Below the pieces are notes generated by a model. That model worked only from the letters and a program-made list of their open reading frames with translations, did not search any database and had not been told where the DNA came from. The position numbers and the translations under genes are program-made. Of a stretch of DNA of 64,000 nucleotides, positions 11,029-21,424 are shown in pieces. Each line of letters opens with the position of its first letter. The stretch's first letter is position 1. Source of the DNA: Bacteroidota bacterium (GTDB lineage Bacteria; Bacteroidota; Bacteroidia; AKYH767-A; OLB10); assembly GCA_016721435.1 (NCBI GenBank), contig JADKIC010000011.1, positions 1 to 64,000 on the forward strand. Reading direction: 5' to 3'.

Positions 11029-11912
11029 TCATACGGTTACTTTACCCAATACTTCAGCCATGGTTTTGCCAATGAAGGCCGGAGAATCCACTACATGAAT
11101 TCCACATTCACGCATGATCGCCATCTTTGCTGCTGCCGTGTCTTCAGCTCCTCCAACAATAGCTCCGGCGTGACCCATACGACGTCCGGGAGGTGCAGTC
11201 TGACCGGCGATAAATCCAACCACCGGCTTTTTATTCCCATTTGCTTTGATCCATCGCGCAGCTTCTGCCTCCAGTCCTCCTCCAATTTCACCAATCATCA
11301 CAATCCCTTGCGTTTCGGGATCATTCATAAATAACTCGACCGCTTCACGTGTAGTTGTTCCGATGATAGGATCTCCACCAATTCCGATCGCCGTCGTCAC
11401 CCCTAAACCTGCTCTTGCTACCTGATCGGCAGCCTCATAAGTTAATGTTCCTGATTTAGAAACAATTCCCACCGGTCCTCTTTTGAAAACAAAGCCGGGC
11501 ATGATACCCACTTTTGCTTCTCCCGGTGTAATTACTCCCGGACAATTCGGTCCGATCAACCGGCACTTGCGACCGTTCAGGTATTCCTTCACCATGATCA
11601 TATCGCGGGTTGGAATGCCTTCTGATAACTACGATCAATTCAATTCCGGCTTCAGCAGCTTCCATCATTGCATCTGCAGCAAAGGCCGGGGGTACAAAAA
11701 TGATAGAAACATTGGCCCCTTCTTTAGCAACAGACTCCCGCTACTGTATTGAAAACAGGTTTGTCCAGATGTTTGGTACCCCCTTTTCCGGGAGTTACCC
11801 CTCCTACTACATTTGTCCCATACTCAATCATTTGAGTGGCATGGAAGGTGCCTTCGTTACCGGTAAAACCTTGTACGATGATTCTGGAATTCTTATTGAC
11901 GAGTACGCTCAT
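11029..11912 (-). CDS. sucD: Succinate-CoA ligase, alpha subunit (two frame breaks)
   Basis: The alpha subunit of succinyl-CoA synthetase (TCA cycle) couples succinyl-CoA cleavage to nucleotide-triphosphate formation. It binds CoA and carries the phosphohistidine. The start ATG 11912 gives MSVLVNKNSRIIVQGFTGNEG, the N-terminal CoA-binding Rossmann motif. Later blocks are GPNCPGVITPGEAKVGIMPG, VSKSGTLTYEA and the active-site histidine in GHAGAIVGG. The reading frame changes near 11735 (after KPVFNT) and near 11605-11615 (after ELIVVI), where conserved sequence continues in other frames. The corrected length of about 293 residues is normal. The beta subunit (sucC) is not adjacent. Confidence 0.9.
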
Positions 11913-11934
11913 AGTCTTGATTTTTCTACAGGTG

Positions 11935-11942
11935 CAAAACTA
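11935..11942 (-). promoter_or_regulatory. Probable -7 promoter element of sucD
   Basis: The minus strand reads TAGTTTTG (TAnnTTTG), 23 bases before the start codon. No clear TTG was found at the usual -33 distance. Confidence 0.4.
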
Positions 11943-12080
11943 ATAAAAAGCAAGTGCCTTTTGAAGCTAATTAATTTCTTATTGAGTTGAATATCTATAC
12001 AGTTTAAATATAATGGTTTGTGATTAATCTGATCTACCTGTTCAATAGGGCATTCCGGATGATCCAATCTTTATAAACCC

Positions 12081-12088
12081 TAAATTTG
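12081..12088 (+). promoter_or_regulatory. Probable -7 promoter element of icmF
   Basis: TAAATTTG matches TAnnTTTG and lies 20 bases before the icmF start. The -33 half is not evident. Confidence 0.4.
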
Positions 12089-12108
12089 CTTTTCTATTCA
12101 ACCGAAAC

Positions 12109-15100
12109 ATGCAATCTCCAGCTCCATATTCTCCTCAAAACAAAATCCGTATCGTCACCGCTGCCAGCCTTTTCGATGGACATGATGCTTCCATCAACAT
12201 CATGCGTCGTATTATCCAAAGCAGCGGAGCCGAAGTTATCCATTTGGGTCATGACAGATCGGTTATTGAAGTGGTGAACTGTGCCATTCAGGAAGATGCT
12301 AATGCGATTGCCATGACTTCCTATCAGGGCGGGCATATGGAGTATTTTAAATATATGCACGATCTTTTGAAAGAAAGAGGTTGCGGGCATATTAAAATCT
12401 TCGGAGGCGGTGGGGGTACGATTTTGCCCGAAGAGATAAAAGAATTGCAGGAATATGGCATCACCCGTATTTATCATCCGGATGATGGTCGTACGATGGG
12501 TTTGCAGGGTATGATCAACGATATGATGCAGCGTTGTGATTTTCCGACCGGCTTTAACCTCAATGGAGAGGTTGGTAAAATTGGAACGAAGAATCATTAT
12601 GCTATAGCAAGACTTATTTCAGCAGCAGAAAATAACCATGAAGAATTTGAAAAATATCATGAAATAAATTAAAGGCGGCCGATAAAGCAAAAGTACCCGT
12701 TCTCGGAATTACCGGTACAGGAGGTGCAGGAAAATCAAGTCTGGTAGATGAGTTGGTGCGTCGTTTTCTGGTTGATTTTGCAGATAAATCGATTGCTATT
12801 ATCTCCGTGGATCCCTCAAAGAGGAAAACCGGTGGAGCATTGTTGGGGACCGCATACGCATGAATGCCATCAATAATGACCGTGTGTATATGCGCTCATT
12901 GGCTACCCGGCAAAGTAATCTGGCCTTTTCGAAATACGTGCGGGAAGCGATTGAAATTGTGAAAGCTTCCGGATTTGATTTGATCATTTTGGAGACATCA
13001 GGCATTGGACAAAGTGATACGGAAATAACAGAGCATAGTGATATGTCACTCTACGTAATGACACCGGAATATGGTGCTGCTACTCAGCTGGAGAAAATTG
13101 ATATGCTCGATTTCGCGGATGTGATCGCCTTGAATAAGTTTGACAAACGAGGTGCATTGGATGCGTTGCGTGATGTGAAAAAGCAGTTCAAGCGTAATCA
13201 TCAATTATGGGATGCCGACGATGATTCACTTCCCGTTTATGGCACTATTGCCTCACAGTTTAATGATCCCGGGATGAACCGTCTCTATAAACTGGTCATC
13301 GATAAACTTGCGGAAAAAACAGGTTCTTCCCTCCGATCTACGTTCACCATTACCGATGAGATGAGTGAAAAAGTGTATATCATTCCTCCTCATCGCACCC
13401 GCTACCTCAGTGAGATTTCGGAAAATAACAGGAAGTATGACCAATGGACCAAAGAGCAATCTGAAGTAGCTCAAAAGCTTTTTGGAATCGGGAAAGCCAT
13501 GGAAGCGTTGTCAGATTTAACCATTGTTGATAAAGAGAAGGCCATTGCCACTTTAAAATCTGCTTACGCAGAATGGGAATTGCGTCTGGATGGTCAAAAC
13601 AAAAAACTTTTACAGCAATTACCTGTCAAGATAAAATCTTATAAAAGCGACTACTATATTTTTAAAGTTAGAGATAAAGAAATTAAAATTCAAACCTGGT
13701 ATGAGTCGTTATCACATACCCGTATTCCGAAAGTAGCTGTTCCTGACTACGAAGCCTGGGGTGAACAACTGAAATGGATATTACAGGAGAATTTTCCGGG
13801 AGAGTTTCCTTTTACTGCCGGTGTTTTTCCCTTTAAACGTGAAGGCGAAGATCCGACACGTATGTTCGCCGGTGAAGGTGGTCCGGAAAGGACGAATTAC
13901 CGTTTCCATTATGTTTCCCTCGGAATGCCGGCACATCGCCTGAGTACCGCTTTCGATTCCGTTACCCTCTATGGTCATGATCCCGATTACCGACCTGATA
14001 TTTATGGTAAAATCGGTAACTCAGGAGTAAGTATTTGTTGTCTGGATGATGCCAAGAAACTCTATAGCGGATTTAATCTTGCCGATCCAAAAACATCAGT
14101 GAGTATGACGATCAATGGTCCTGCTGCCATGCTCACCGGTTTTTTCATGAATGCCGCGATTGATCAGCAATGTGAATTGTACATAAAAAAACATGGACAG
14201 GAAGAGTTGGTGAATGAAAAGATCAATGAGATTTATAAGAAAAGAGGAGCCGTTCGTCCCCGTTATAATGGAGAATTACCAAAAGGAAATGATGGTCTCG
14301 GATTAATGTTGCTGGGTGTTACCGGAGATCAGGTGCTACCGAAGGAGGTATATGAAAAGATAAAAGCAGAGACTTTATCACAAGTGCGTGGTACGGTTCA
14401 GGCTGATATCCTGAAGGAAGATCAGGCGCAGAACACCTGTATTTTCAGCACAGAATTCGCCTTGCGATTGATGGGCGATATGCAGGATTATTTTATTCGC
14501 AACAGCATCCGTAATTTTTATTCTGTTTCCATCTCCGGTTATCATATTGCTGAAGCCGGAGCAAATCCGATCACGCAGTTGGCATTCACGCTGGCAAATG
14601 GATTTACCTATGTAGAATACTATGCCAGCCGTGGAATGGACATCAATGCCTTCGCACCTAACCTCAGCTTCTTCTTCAGTAATGGAATTGATCCGGAGTA
14701 TTCGGTTATAGGTCGTGTGGCGAGACGAATCTGGGCCAAGGCAATGAAATTAAAGTACAATGCCAATGAAAGAAGTCAGATGTTGAAATATCATATACAG
14801 ACATCAGGCCGCTCCTTGCATGCACAGGAAATTGATTTTAACGATATCCGGACTACACTTCAGGCTTTATATGCCATCTATGACAATTGCAATTCGCTTC
14901 ATACCAATGCCTATGATGAAGCCATCACCACACCTACCGAAGAAAGTGTGCGACGTGCCATGGCCATACAGCTTATCATCAATAGAGAATTAGGTCTTGC
15001 CAAGAATGAAAATCCATTGCAAGGTTCATTTATTATAGAAGAACTTACCCGATTGGTGGAAGAGGCCGTTTTAATGGAGTTTGATCGCATTACAGAACGA

Positions 15101-15487
15101 GGCGGTGTATTGGGCGCTATGGAAACGATGTATCAGCGTGGAAAAATTCAGGAAGAGTCCTTGTATTATGAAACGTTGAAACATACCGGAGAATATCCGA
15201 TCATTGGTGTGAATACCTTCCTCAGCAGTAAGGGTTCCCTACTGTTATGCCGAAAAGAAGTCATACGTGCTACAACGGAAGAAAAGGAATATCAGATTAC
15301 GATGTTGAAAGATCTGCACCATCGTAATTCCGACCGCTCCGCGACTTTGCTTCGTGATTTACAGTTGACTGCTATTCAAAACCGGAATATGTTTGAAGCC
15401 ATGATGGAGGTAGCGAAGTATTGCTCTCTTGGACAAATTACAACGGCTTTGTTTGAAGTTGGAGGTCAGTATCGACGCAATATGTAA
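12109..15487 (+). CDS. icmF: Fused isobutyryl-CoA mutase (B12 domain + GTPase + mutase), two frame breaks
   Basis: A fusion mutase of about 1125 residues. The N-terminal cobalamin-binding domain has the base-off motif FDGHDAS (D-x-H-D). A MeaI-type G-protein chaperone domain has its P-loop TGTGGAGKSS at about 12710-12740 and NKFD base-recognition motif. The C-terminal acyl-CoA mutase barrel contains SISGYHIAEAGANP. The order B12-GTPase-mutase is that of IcmF, which interconverts isobutyryl- and n-butyryl-CoA and loads its own adenosylcobalamin. The segment TAGVFPFKREGEDPTRMF is IcmF-like and lacks the tyrosine context of methylmalonyl-CoA mutases. The frame breaks at about 12670 and again in a GGGG run near 12848, where LLGTAYA replaces LLGDRIRMN. 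The exact substrate is inference. Confidence 0.9.
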
Positions 15488-15536
15488 GAATTGAGAATTG
15501 AGAATTGAGAATGTAGAATTGAGAAAGTAGAATTAA
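15488..15536. repeat. Seven tandem 7-base units (GAATTGA type)
   Basis: Starting one base after the icmF stop, seven consecutive heptads read GAATTGA three times, then GAATGTA, GAATTGA, GAAAGTA and GAATTAA. Confidence 0.85.
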
Positions 15537-15858
15537 GTCAATCCTGCTTGCTTGAGGAGAGTTGAAAAAGGCTTATTTAGGAGATGGATGTTGGCGTTAA
15601 GGTATAGTTTATAGAGTGAGCCATTGTGATTTTGATTGGTTTGAATGGAGATGGTTCATTTAGACTTTTTTTAATCGCTTTTAGATGTATAGTTTTACCT
15701 GAGCGCATTAATTGGGTTTTCGATTGGAACTTGAGCCACTTTTTGGTCAGCCAACTTAGCAGCCGGGTAAAATAAATATTAGAGGTTTGATTGACATTAA
15801 TCATTGCATTTTCTTGAATTGATGGTTCACTTTACATTGAAATAAAATCATCAAACCC
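15537..15858. other. Intergenic stretch, no convincing gene
   Basis: About 320 bases between the heptad repeat and the next signal-peptide protein. A 75-codon basic open frame on the minus strand (15577-15804) has no recognisable family, signal or membrane segment. I do not call it a gene. No RNA was recognised. Confidence 0.4.
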
Positions 15859-16731
15859 ATGAAAAAATCCTTACTTCTGATTGGAATTTTTATAAGTGCT
15901 ATGGCAATTGCGCAAAATCCTGTCTTAAATCCGTCCTTTGAAAACTGGACATTGGGTGAACCGGATGAGTGGACCACCAATAATGCTCCCGGTTTTTCTG
16001 TCCCGATACAGCAAAATAATACCGGACATACCGGAAACTTTGCTGTAAGTGGATTTGTTACTCAGATTGGGGTAAATACTCCCTTCCCTCCTATTTTGAA
16101 CAGTACTGATTTGGCCGGTAACCCTCATCCGGTGGCAATGTCCTATACGAATATGTCGTTTTACTACAAACTGAATTTGACAGGTAGTGGTGAATTTTTT
16201 AATGCAGGTGTTGTAATTTCTGATGTTTCTCAATCAGGAATTGGCGGTGGAGTGCAGCAATTCTTTAGTACTGCCAATACCAACACTTTTGCACTGGCCA
16301 ATGTTCCGATTTCATATATTCCGGGTGGTACTCCTGCCGGTGCTATTATTACCTTTACTATAAGTGATACACTCTCGGGAGCCGGATTACAAATAGGATC
16401 CTATTTCAGACTGGATGATGTGAGCTTGAATTTTGCTTCTGGAATTCAAGATAATCAAAATGCAAATTTCATATTTAATCCATATCCTAATCCCGCGGTT
16501 AACTTTATTAATCTCCCCTTCTCTATTGAGGGAGGAAAGAACTATTCACTTTCTATTTATGATATAAGCGGTAAAGAGGTGCGCAAGTTGGAGTATTTGA
16601 ACATGCCTAAAGGGTCCTATAAGGAAATTGTAGATATTTCCACATATGAATCAGGTATATATTTTGCCACTTTGAAAGTGGGTAATCACCATTTGGGATC
16701 AGCATCATTCACAGTGATAAAAAATGAATAA
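15859..16731 (+). CDS. Secreted protein with T9SS C-terminal sorting domain
   Basis: 290 residues with a signal peptide (MKKSLLLIGIFISAMAIA), then a jelly-roll-like region beginning NPVLNPSFENWTLGEPDEW. That form is seen in carbohydrate-binding-type or PEP-CTERM/T9SS-associated beta-sandwich modules. From about residue 205 there is a type A T9SS sorting domain: NPYPNPAVNFINL, YSLSIYDISGKEVRKL, YESGIYFATLKVG. The protein should cross the outer membrane through the type IX system and be released or anchored at the surface. It is intact and seemingly monocistronic. The ligand is unknown. Confidence 0.85.
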   Translation: MKKSLLLIGIFISAMAIAQNPVLNPSFENWTLGEPDEWTTNNAPGFSVPIQQNNTGHTGNFAVSGFVTQIGVNTPFPPILNSTDLAGNPHPVAMSYTNMSFYYKLNLTGSGEFFNAGVVISDVSQSGIGGGVQQFFSTANTNTFALANVPISYIPGGTPAGAIITFTISDTLSGAGLQIGSYFRLDDVSLNFASGIQDNQNANFIFNPYPNPAVNFINLPFSIEGGKNYSLSIYDISGKEVRKLEYLNMPKGSYKEIVDISTYESGIYFATLKVGNHHLGSASFTVIKNE

Positions 16732-16820
16732 ATCAGTCGATGATTTCTATGAAAACGATCGCGGGCTTACTCGAAAATATTAATTTCCGAATTCGATATA
16801 ATTTTGATTAATTTAGACCT

Positions 16821-17663
16821 ATGAATAAAAATAGTTTATTTAAAGTTTACCTGCGAATTTGTTTGTTTGTTCCACTGAGTGGGAATGCTCAAACTCTACC
16901 TGCAACCGAGAATGGAAGTGTACTTTCAGAAATTTTTATTCTTTCCGGAAGTGCATCCGGAAAAAGTACGGTATTTAGTGTGCAGGAATTAAAATCAATG
17001 TTGCCGCAGTCATCATTATTAAAGGAAAATTTTAGCGACTTTAAAAGCTCAGGTGATGGAATATGGAATAAACAATCCTACTTTGGTATACAACTTGGGA
17101 CAGTTACCGGAAAGTCGCGTCAGGAAAGGGGAAACAATCTCCCTTCTTCGTTTTGGAATTAGCTATGAAAGTGGCGAGTATATGAATAGCTTATTAAGTA
17201 AGAGACTTCTTTTCGTTATGATACTTTATATAATACGCAAGGGCAGATCGTTTATTTGCGTGATTCTACCCGTGAGGATCATTGTAATATTAGTTTCTCT
17301 TCTTCTATAATCAATGCTGAGTTTTCAGTTCTCCTACGTACGAATACGGAGCGACGGTGGATGTTTTATGCCGGTGCAGGCATTTCCGCAGGCATCTCCT
17401 TTAACAATTTGTATCAGGTAGAGCGATATACCATGAATTATCTGGAGGAGTATCTTATTTCTGAAACTAACAACAGCAATAATTCATCTCACTATAAACG
17501 AGAAAAGGATGATTTGACCTCCAAAAAAAGTGAATTTCTAAAGAACTTCCATCTTTTTTCAGAATTTCGGCCGGGAGTTAAAGTTTTAGATATTCAGGAA
17601 GGCTCAACAATAACAGGCACCTATTTATTGGGGACATTCGGGCTAAGAACAGTATGGAAATAG
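16821..17663 (+). CDS. Hypothetical exported beta-barrel-like protein (two or more frame breaks)
   Basis: The first frame (16821 to about 17090) gives a signal-peptide-like N-terminus (LRICLFVPLSGNAQ) and runs into SYFGIQLGTVTGKSRQ. The product then continues in a second frame (LPESRVRKGETISLLRFGISYESGEY) and from about 17240 in a third (INAEFSVLLRTNTERRWMFYAGAGISAG). It ends in LGTFGLRTVWK, like a final barrel strand. I do not recognise a family. The alternating beta pattern and signal suggest an outer-membrane protein of about 275 residues. An inverted repeat GTTTATAAA/TTTATAAAC lies just after the stop (about 17664-17692) without a strong T tail. Confidence 0.6.
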
Positions 17664-17797
17664 TTTATAAAAGCTATTTATTTTTATAAACGGTAGCATT
17701 GATTTAGGATTTGGTTGTCGAGTGATTTATAAAGTAATGAAACTTTGAGTAAGTGATTAAATTCTCCATACAGTGAACTATGCGATTTTTGAAATTT

Positions 17798-18991
17798 CTA
17801 CAAATAACTTAACCACCATTTATCTTTATTTTTTGTTTTATAGCTATCGTACCATTTACTTAGTGGAAAGAGCAAGAGCACCACAACTATCCAAATGAAG
17901 TAGGTCGCTGGCAGATGGAAGCCCTCTCCGGCGAACAAAAAGTAAAACGGGAAAATATTACCATTGATTTGGGCTTCTGCGAGAGTGTGGCCTCTGTAAA
18001 AGTAAAATGCTGCAGTTATTAAATGGATAAGATAAATATGAGCTATATAATAGAAAAAGGCAACGCGTCCAAAGATCATCAGGGCATCGGTTAACTTGTT
18101 TTTTACTTTTTCAAGATAGGCTAATAGTAATAGCGCAGGACCAATAGTCATGCAGATGTATAATAACGAAGGAGGGTATTTTTCTGTATCAATAAAAGAT
18201 AAAAATGAAAACACTATGTTGTTTTGAGTGCTCCAGGGCACAGGATCACCGTATATATTGATGAAGCGAATGATGATAAAGAAAAGGATTGCAGCCACTC
18301 CTGTTTTATTTAGCAATGCTGTTCTTCTGTTCTTGGGAAAATCATTAGCATACAATTTCCCTGCACAGAATCCGAGAATCATTAACCCTAACCAGGGCAA
18401 GAATGGATAGACAATAAATGCAGAATGATTTTCGGCAATAGAATAAGTAACAAAATGTCCATGATGGATCAGATCCCACCAAAACCCGGCTCTAAAATCG
18501 GGAGCTGATTCCGGAATATCCAGCAGGTTATGTCCAACTACCAGGATTAAACCCAAGGTGAGCAGGAGTTTATATGGAAGACTTATAATGAATCCCAAAA
18601 GAATCATGCTGATTCCAATGGCCCATATTACCTGTAAAAAAACGTAATTATACTGTGGATTAAAAGACCAGCCCAAAGATACAATCAGTACTTCCGCTAT
18701 TACTAACCATAGTCCTCTTTTTATAAGAAATGCACGTAACTCCTGAACCGTTTTGCGCTTACTTTGCAGGAAGACAGATGTTCCGGATAAGAAGACAAAT
18801 ACAGGGGCACAAAAGTGTGTAATCCATCGGGTAAAGAATAAAGCCGGTGTAGTTGTCGCCAGGTTGAGTGGGTCATCCACATTTGCTGAAATATGAAAGT
18901 AGTCTCTAACATGGTCGAGGGCCATTATCACCATGGCTAATCCCCGGAGGATATCTATGGATTCAATTCGCGTTTTACTAATCGAGCTCAT
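17798..18991 (-). CDS. DUF1624 / heparan-alpha-glucosaminide N-acetyltransferase-like membrane protein
   Basis: A 397-residue polytopic membrane protein. The N-terminus SIDILRGLAMVIMALDHVRDYFH is the hallmark of the DUF1624/YeiB-like acyltransferase family, with the conserved D and H in the first helix. About ten hydrophobic helices follow, for example CAPVFVFLSGTSVFL and YYIAHIYLIHLITAAFYF, and the C-terminus is lysine-rich and cytoplasmic. Members are thought to move acyl groups across the membrane onto sugars or other acceptors, but the substrate here is unknown. The gene is intact and stands alone on the minus strand. Confidence 0.85.
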   Translation of the reverse strand: MSSISKTRIESIDILRGLAMVIMALDHVRDYFHISANVDDPLNLATTTPALFFTRWITHFCAPVFVFLSGTSVFLQSKRKTVQELRAFLIKRGLWLVIAEVLIVSLGWSFNPQYNYVFLQVIWAIGISMILLGFIISLPYKLLLTLGLILVVGHNLLDIPESAPDFRAGFWWDLIHHGHFVTYSIAENHSAFIVYPFLPWLGLMILGFCAGKLYANDFPKNRRTALLNKTGVAAILFFIIIRFINIYGDPVPWSTQNNIVFSFLSFIDTEKYPPSLLYICMTIGPALLLLAYLEKVKNKLTDALMIFGRVAFFYYIAHIYLIHLITAAFYFYRGHTLAEAQINGNIFPFYFLFAGEGFHLPATYFIWIVVVLLLFPLSKWYDSYKTKNKDKWWLSYL

Positions 18992-19122
18992 GCATTTTAT
19001 TTATCTGATTAGCTATTTTTCGGAAAGGCATTTAAGAATGATTTTTTTAAGTGTATGTAATTTAAATTGTCGAAAAAAGACATAATCGAAGATAAACAAA
19101 GTTACAAGTGAAATTTTAAAAT

Positions 19123-19155
19123 GAAAAAAGCCCCACCATGATAGTGAGGCTTTTA
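19123..19155 (-). terminator. Terminator of the T9SS protein gene
   Basis: On the minus strand AAAAGCCTCAC and GGTGGGGCTTTT form a stem around TATCAT, followed by T residues. Confidence 0.75.
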
Positions 19156-19244
19156 TAAATCCGTTCAGTTTTTGAATCTAGTGGGCACTCAACAGGTGGT
19201 GATCTAAATGTATAACTGATAGGTTGCTGTATTCCATAATTCGA

Positions 19245-21127
19245 TTACTTAGCTACAGAGAATCTCTGTGTAAAGGATTTGCCATTGGCAGTTACCATTA
19301 CAGAATAGATTCCTTTAGCAAAACCGGACACATCAACTTTTACAATTTCATTCACATTGGTCAGCGTTTTTACCAAGCTACCTACAGAATTATAAATTTC
19401 AATGTGTGCATTTTTAACGGTTTCATCTAAACGAATATTAATTTCAGAAGATGCAGGTGAAGGGTACAGGGCGATGAGTGTTGAGTTGGTTTCGATTTCA
19501 TTAATGGCAGTTGGTGTGCCAAAATTCATACGTAAGTTGTAAGTGATAAAGAAATTGAAATCATCTGCAGATGCCCAGCCATTTACAGCAGGTGGCGGAA
19601 TGGTGTTCCAGCTTACCCAAACTGTTTGGGGAGTTACAAGTTGAGTTGTAGTACCAAGAGTAAGTGTAGAATCCACTTCATGAACGCCTACAAAATACAA
19701 ACCGAGGTAAGTGGTAAACTAGCTCCGTCGATGGGAAGTGTAAACCATTCGCCGCCGGTAGCAATCTGACCAGGTAGAAAGATCAAGCTATCCGTGGTTG
19801 CCAAAACAGTATTGTTAGGTGCTGATCCCGCTGTTTGTGCATGAATTGTAGCATAAATTGGAGTGCCGGCAGGATTTGGACTAAAATTATCTCTCATGAA
19901 GAAAGACACAGAAGTCAATGTAGTTGCGTTAGCGATTTCAAAATTCTGACCCACAATACCATCAGCAGGACCTGCTCCAATTCCTAATGAACCGGAAGTC
20001 TGGTTGTCATCACGGGCATAAATTGAATCCGAGAATGTTGTTGAACTACCTGTAATGATATCATTAGAAGAATTTCCATCACCGGGGAAGGATACAGTTA
20101 ACCTTCCACGAAGCAGCAGCTGAAGAAGGTGTAAAAGTATTTGTAGTTGATAAAATGCAGTTGCACCTGCATTAATGGCTGGTAAATTAACAGTTTCGTT
20201 AAACACTACCGCTGAAGTCAGGGTATCAAATATTTCAAACAATGCTGTACCGCCTGTAGTTGCATTGATACCATTATTTTTTACTTCACCACTTAGACTT
20301 ATAGGAGAAGCCTGGTTCAAAGGAATTATCGTGTACTGTGGATTTAAACCGCTTACATTCATTGATTGAATATCGAAGGCAGATGGTGTAAACACATCTA
20401 GTTGATCAATACCGATAATATCACTATTGGTACCCTGTGGACCACCATCGGCAACCGTATAGCGAATAGCGAATCGTGCAGTGGTTCCATTTGCAGGTGC
20501 AATGAACGAATTTAATAACCAAGCTCCGGTAATGTTAACTTTAAATCGTCCAAGTTCAACCCATGAGAGATCCTCAGGTACGGAATCTCCTACGGCAGAG
20601 TACATCACACGAATAGAATCCGGGAACGTTGAATTTAGAAATGAGCGGGAATAGAAGGATATCACATCACCTGATACAATATTTAATGCAGGTAGTACCA
20701 ACCAATTGTCAATGTCATTAGCTCCGGTAACGGAATTGAAATTCGAATGAACAAATTCATTTGTTCCTCCGTTGAAATCACCCCAATTCGTTACGTTTCC
20801 CTGAAACCAGGCTGCAGTTGTTCCTGCAGGACCTGTACCACGATAATAAGGCAAATAACCTCTGGCTTCCAATCCGGCAATATCATTGGGTAAGCTGAAG
20901 TCATCACTATAGGCTACTGCTACTGAAGGCATTCCGCCATTTTTTGGTAACGCCTGATTACTGGTGTAAGTGGTTCCGCTCACCGCATTAACAAATGCAT
21001 TCGGAGCATTGGTTACAATTTTTTGTGAACGACTCAAAGTTGCTGGTACGGTATTGTTAACTGACTGACTAAAAGCCTGTGAGCTTACAATTCCCGTAAG
21101 AAGGAGAATTAGTTTAAGTTTTTTCAT
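19245..21127 (-). CDS. Large T9SS-secreted protein with choice-of-anchor-type domain (frame broken)
   Basis: About 625 residues after repair. The signal peptide is MKKLKLILLLTGIVSSQAFSQ. Residues ~70-260 form a choice-of-anchor J-like beta-sandwich (YSDDFSLPNDIAGLEARGY, DNWLVLPALNIVSGDVISFY). The middle is Ig-like. The C-terminus is a T9SS type A sorting domain (LYPSPASSEINIRL, HIEIYNSVGSLVKTL, GFAKGIYSVMVTANG). The frame changes near 19700, where LPLTSV leads on to YFVGVHEVD. A compensated pair of shifts lies between about 20095 and 20150: the open frame reads QILLHLLQLLLRGR, while another frame gives the plausible TTNTFTPSSAAASWKV. It is a surface or secreted protein of unknown ligand, with a terminator at its end. 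Confidence 0.82.
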
Positions 21128-21424
21128 TAGTTATTATTTGTGTTTAAGATTTGAATTACATTTTAATTTTTGAATGGATATACTCAAAATGGTATACTGA
21201 ATATTACCGTATTTTTCTTAAGTCATTAAGTTCATTTCCAGATAATTAGTCAGAACTTTTTTGACTATAATATGTATGAGCGTTTTTAGATTAAAAAAAT
21301 TTGGAACACAAAATTAGTTAAAATGTCACGATTTCACGGTAATCCCTCCACATATTTTTGTCGAGTAGCTTGTTGTAAACTGATTATCCGGGAAATGATT
21401 CTTTATTAGATGGATACAATGAAT
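21128..21424. other. A+T-rich intergenic stretch
   Basis: About 300 bases of A+T-rich sequence between two minus-strand genes. It presumably holds the promoter of the T9SS protein gene on its left, but no clear TAnnTTTG element or RNA gene was seen. Confidence 0.4.

Noticed and set aside
15577..15804. 75-codon minus-strand open frame
   Set aside because: No family, signal or membrane segment, and a composition like noncoding DNA. It may be chance.
17664..17692. Hairpin GTTTATAAA/TTTATAAAC after the barrel gene
   Set aside because: The stem is purely A+T-rich and no T run follows, so it is a poor terminator.
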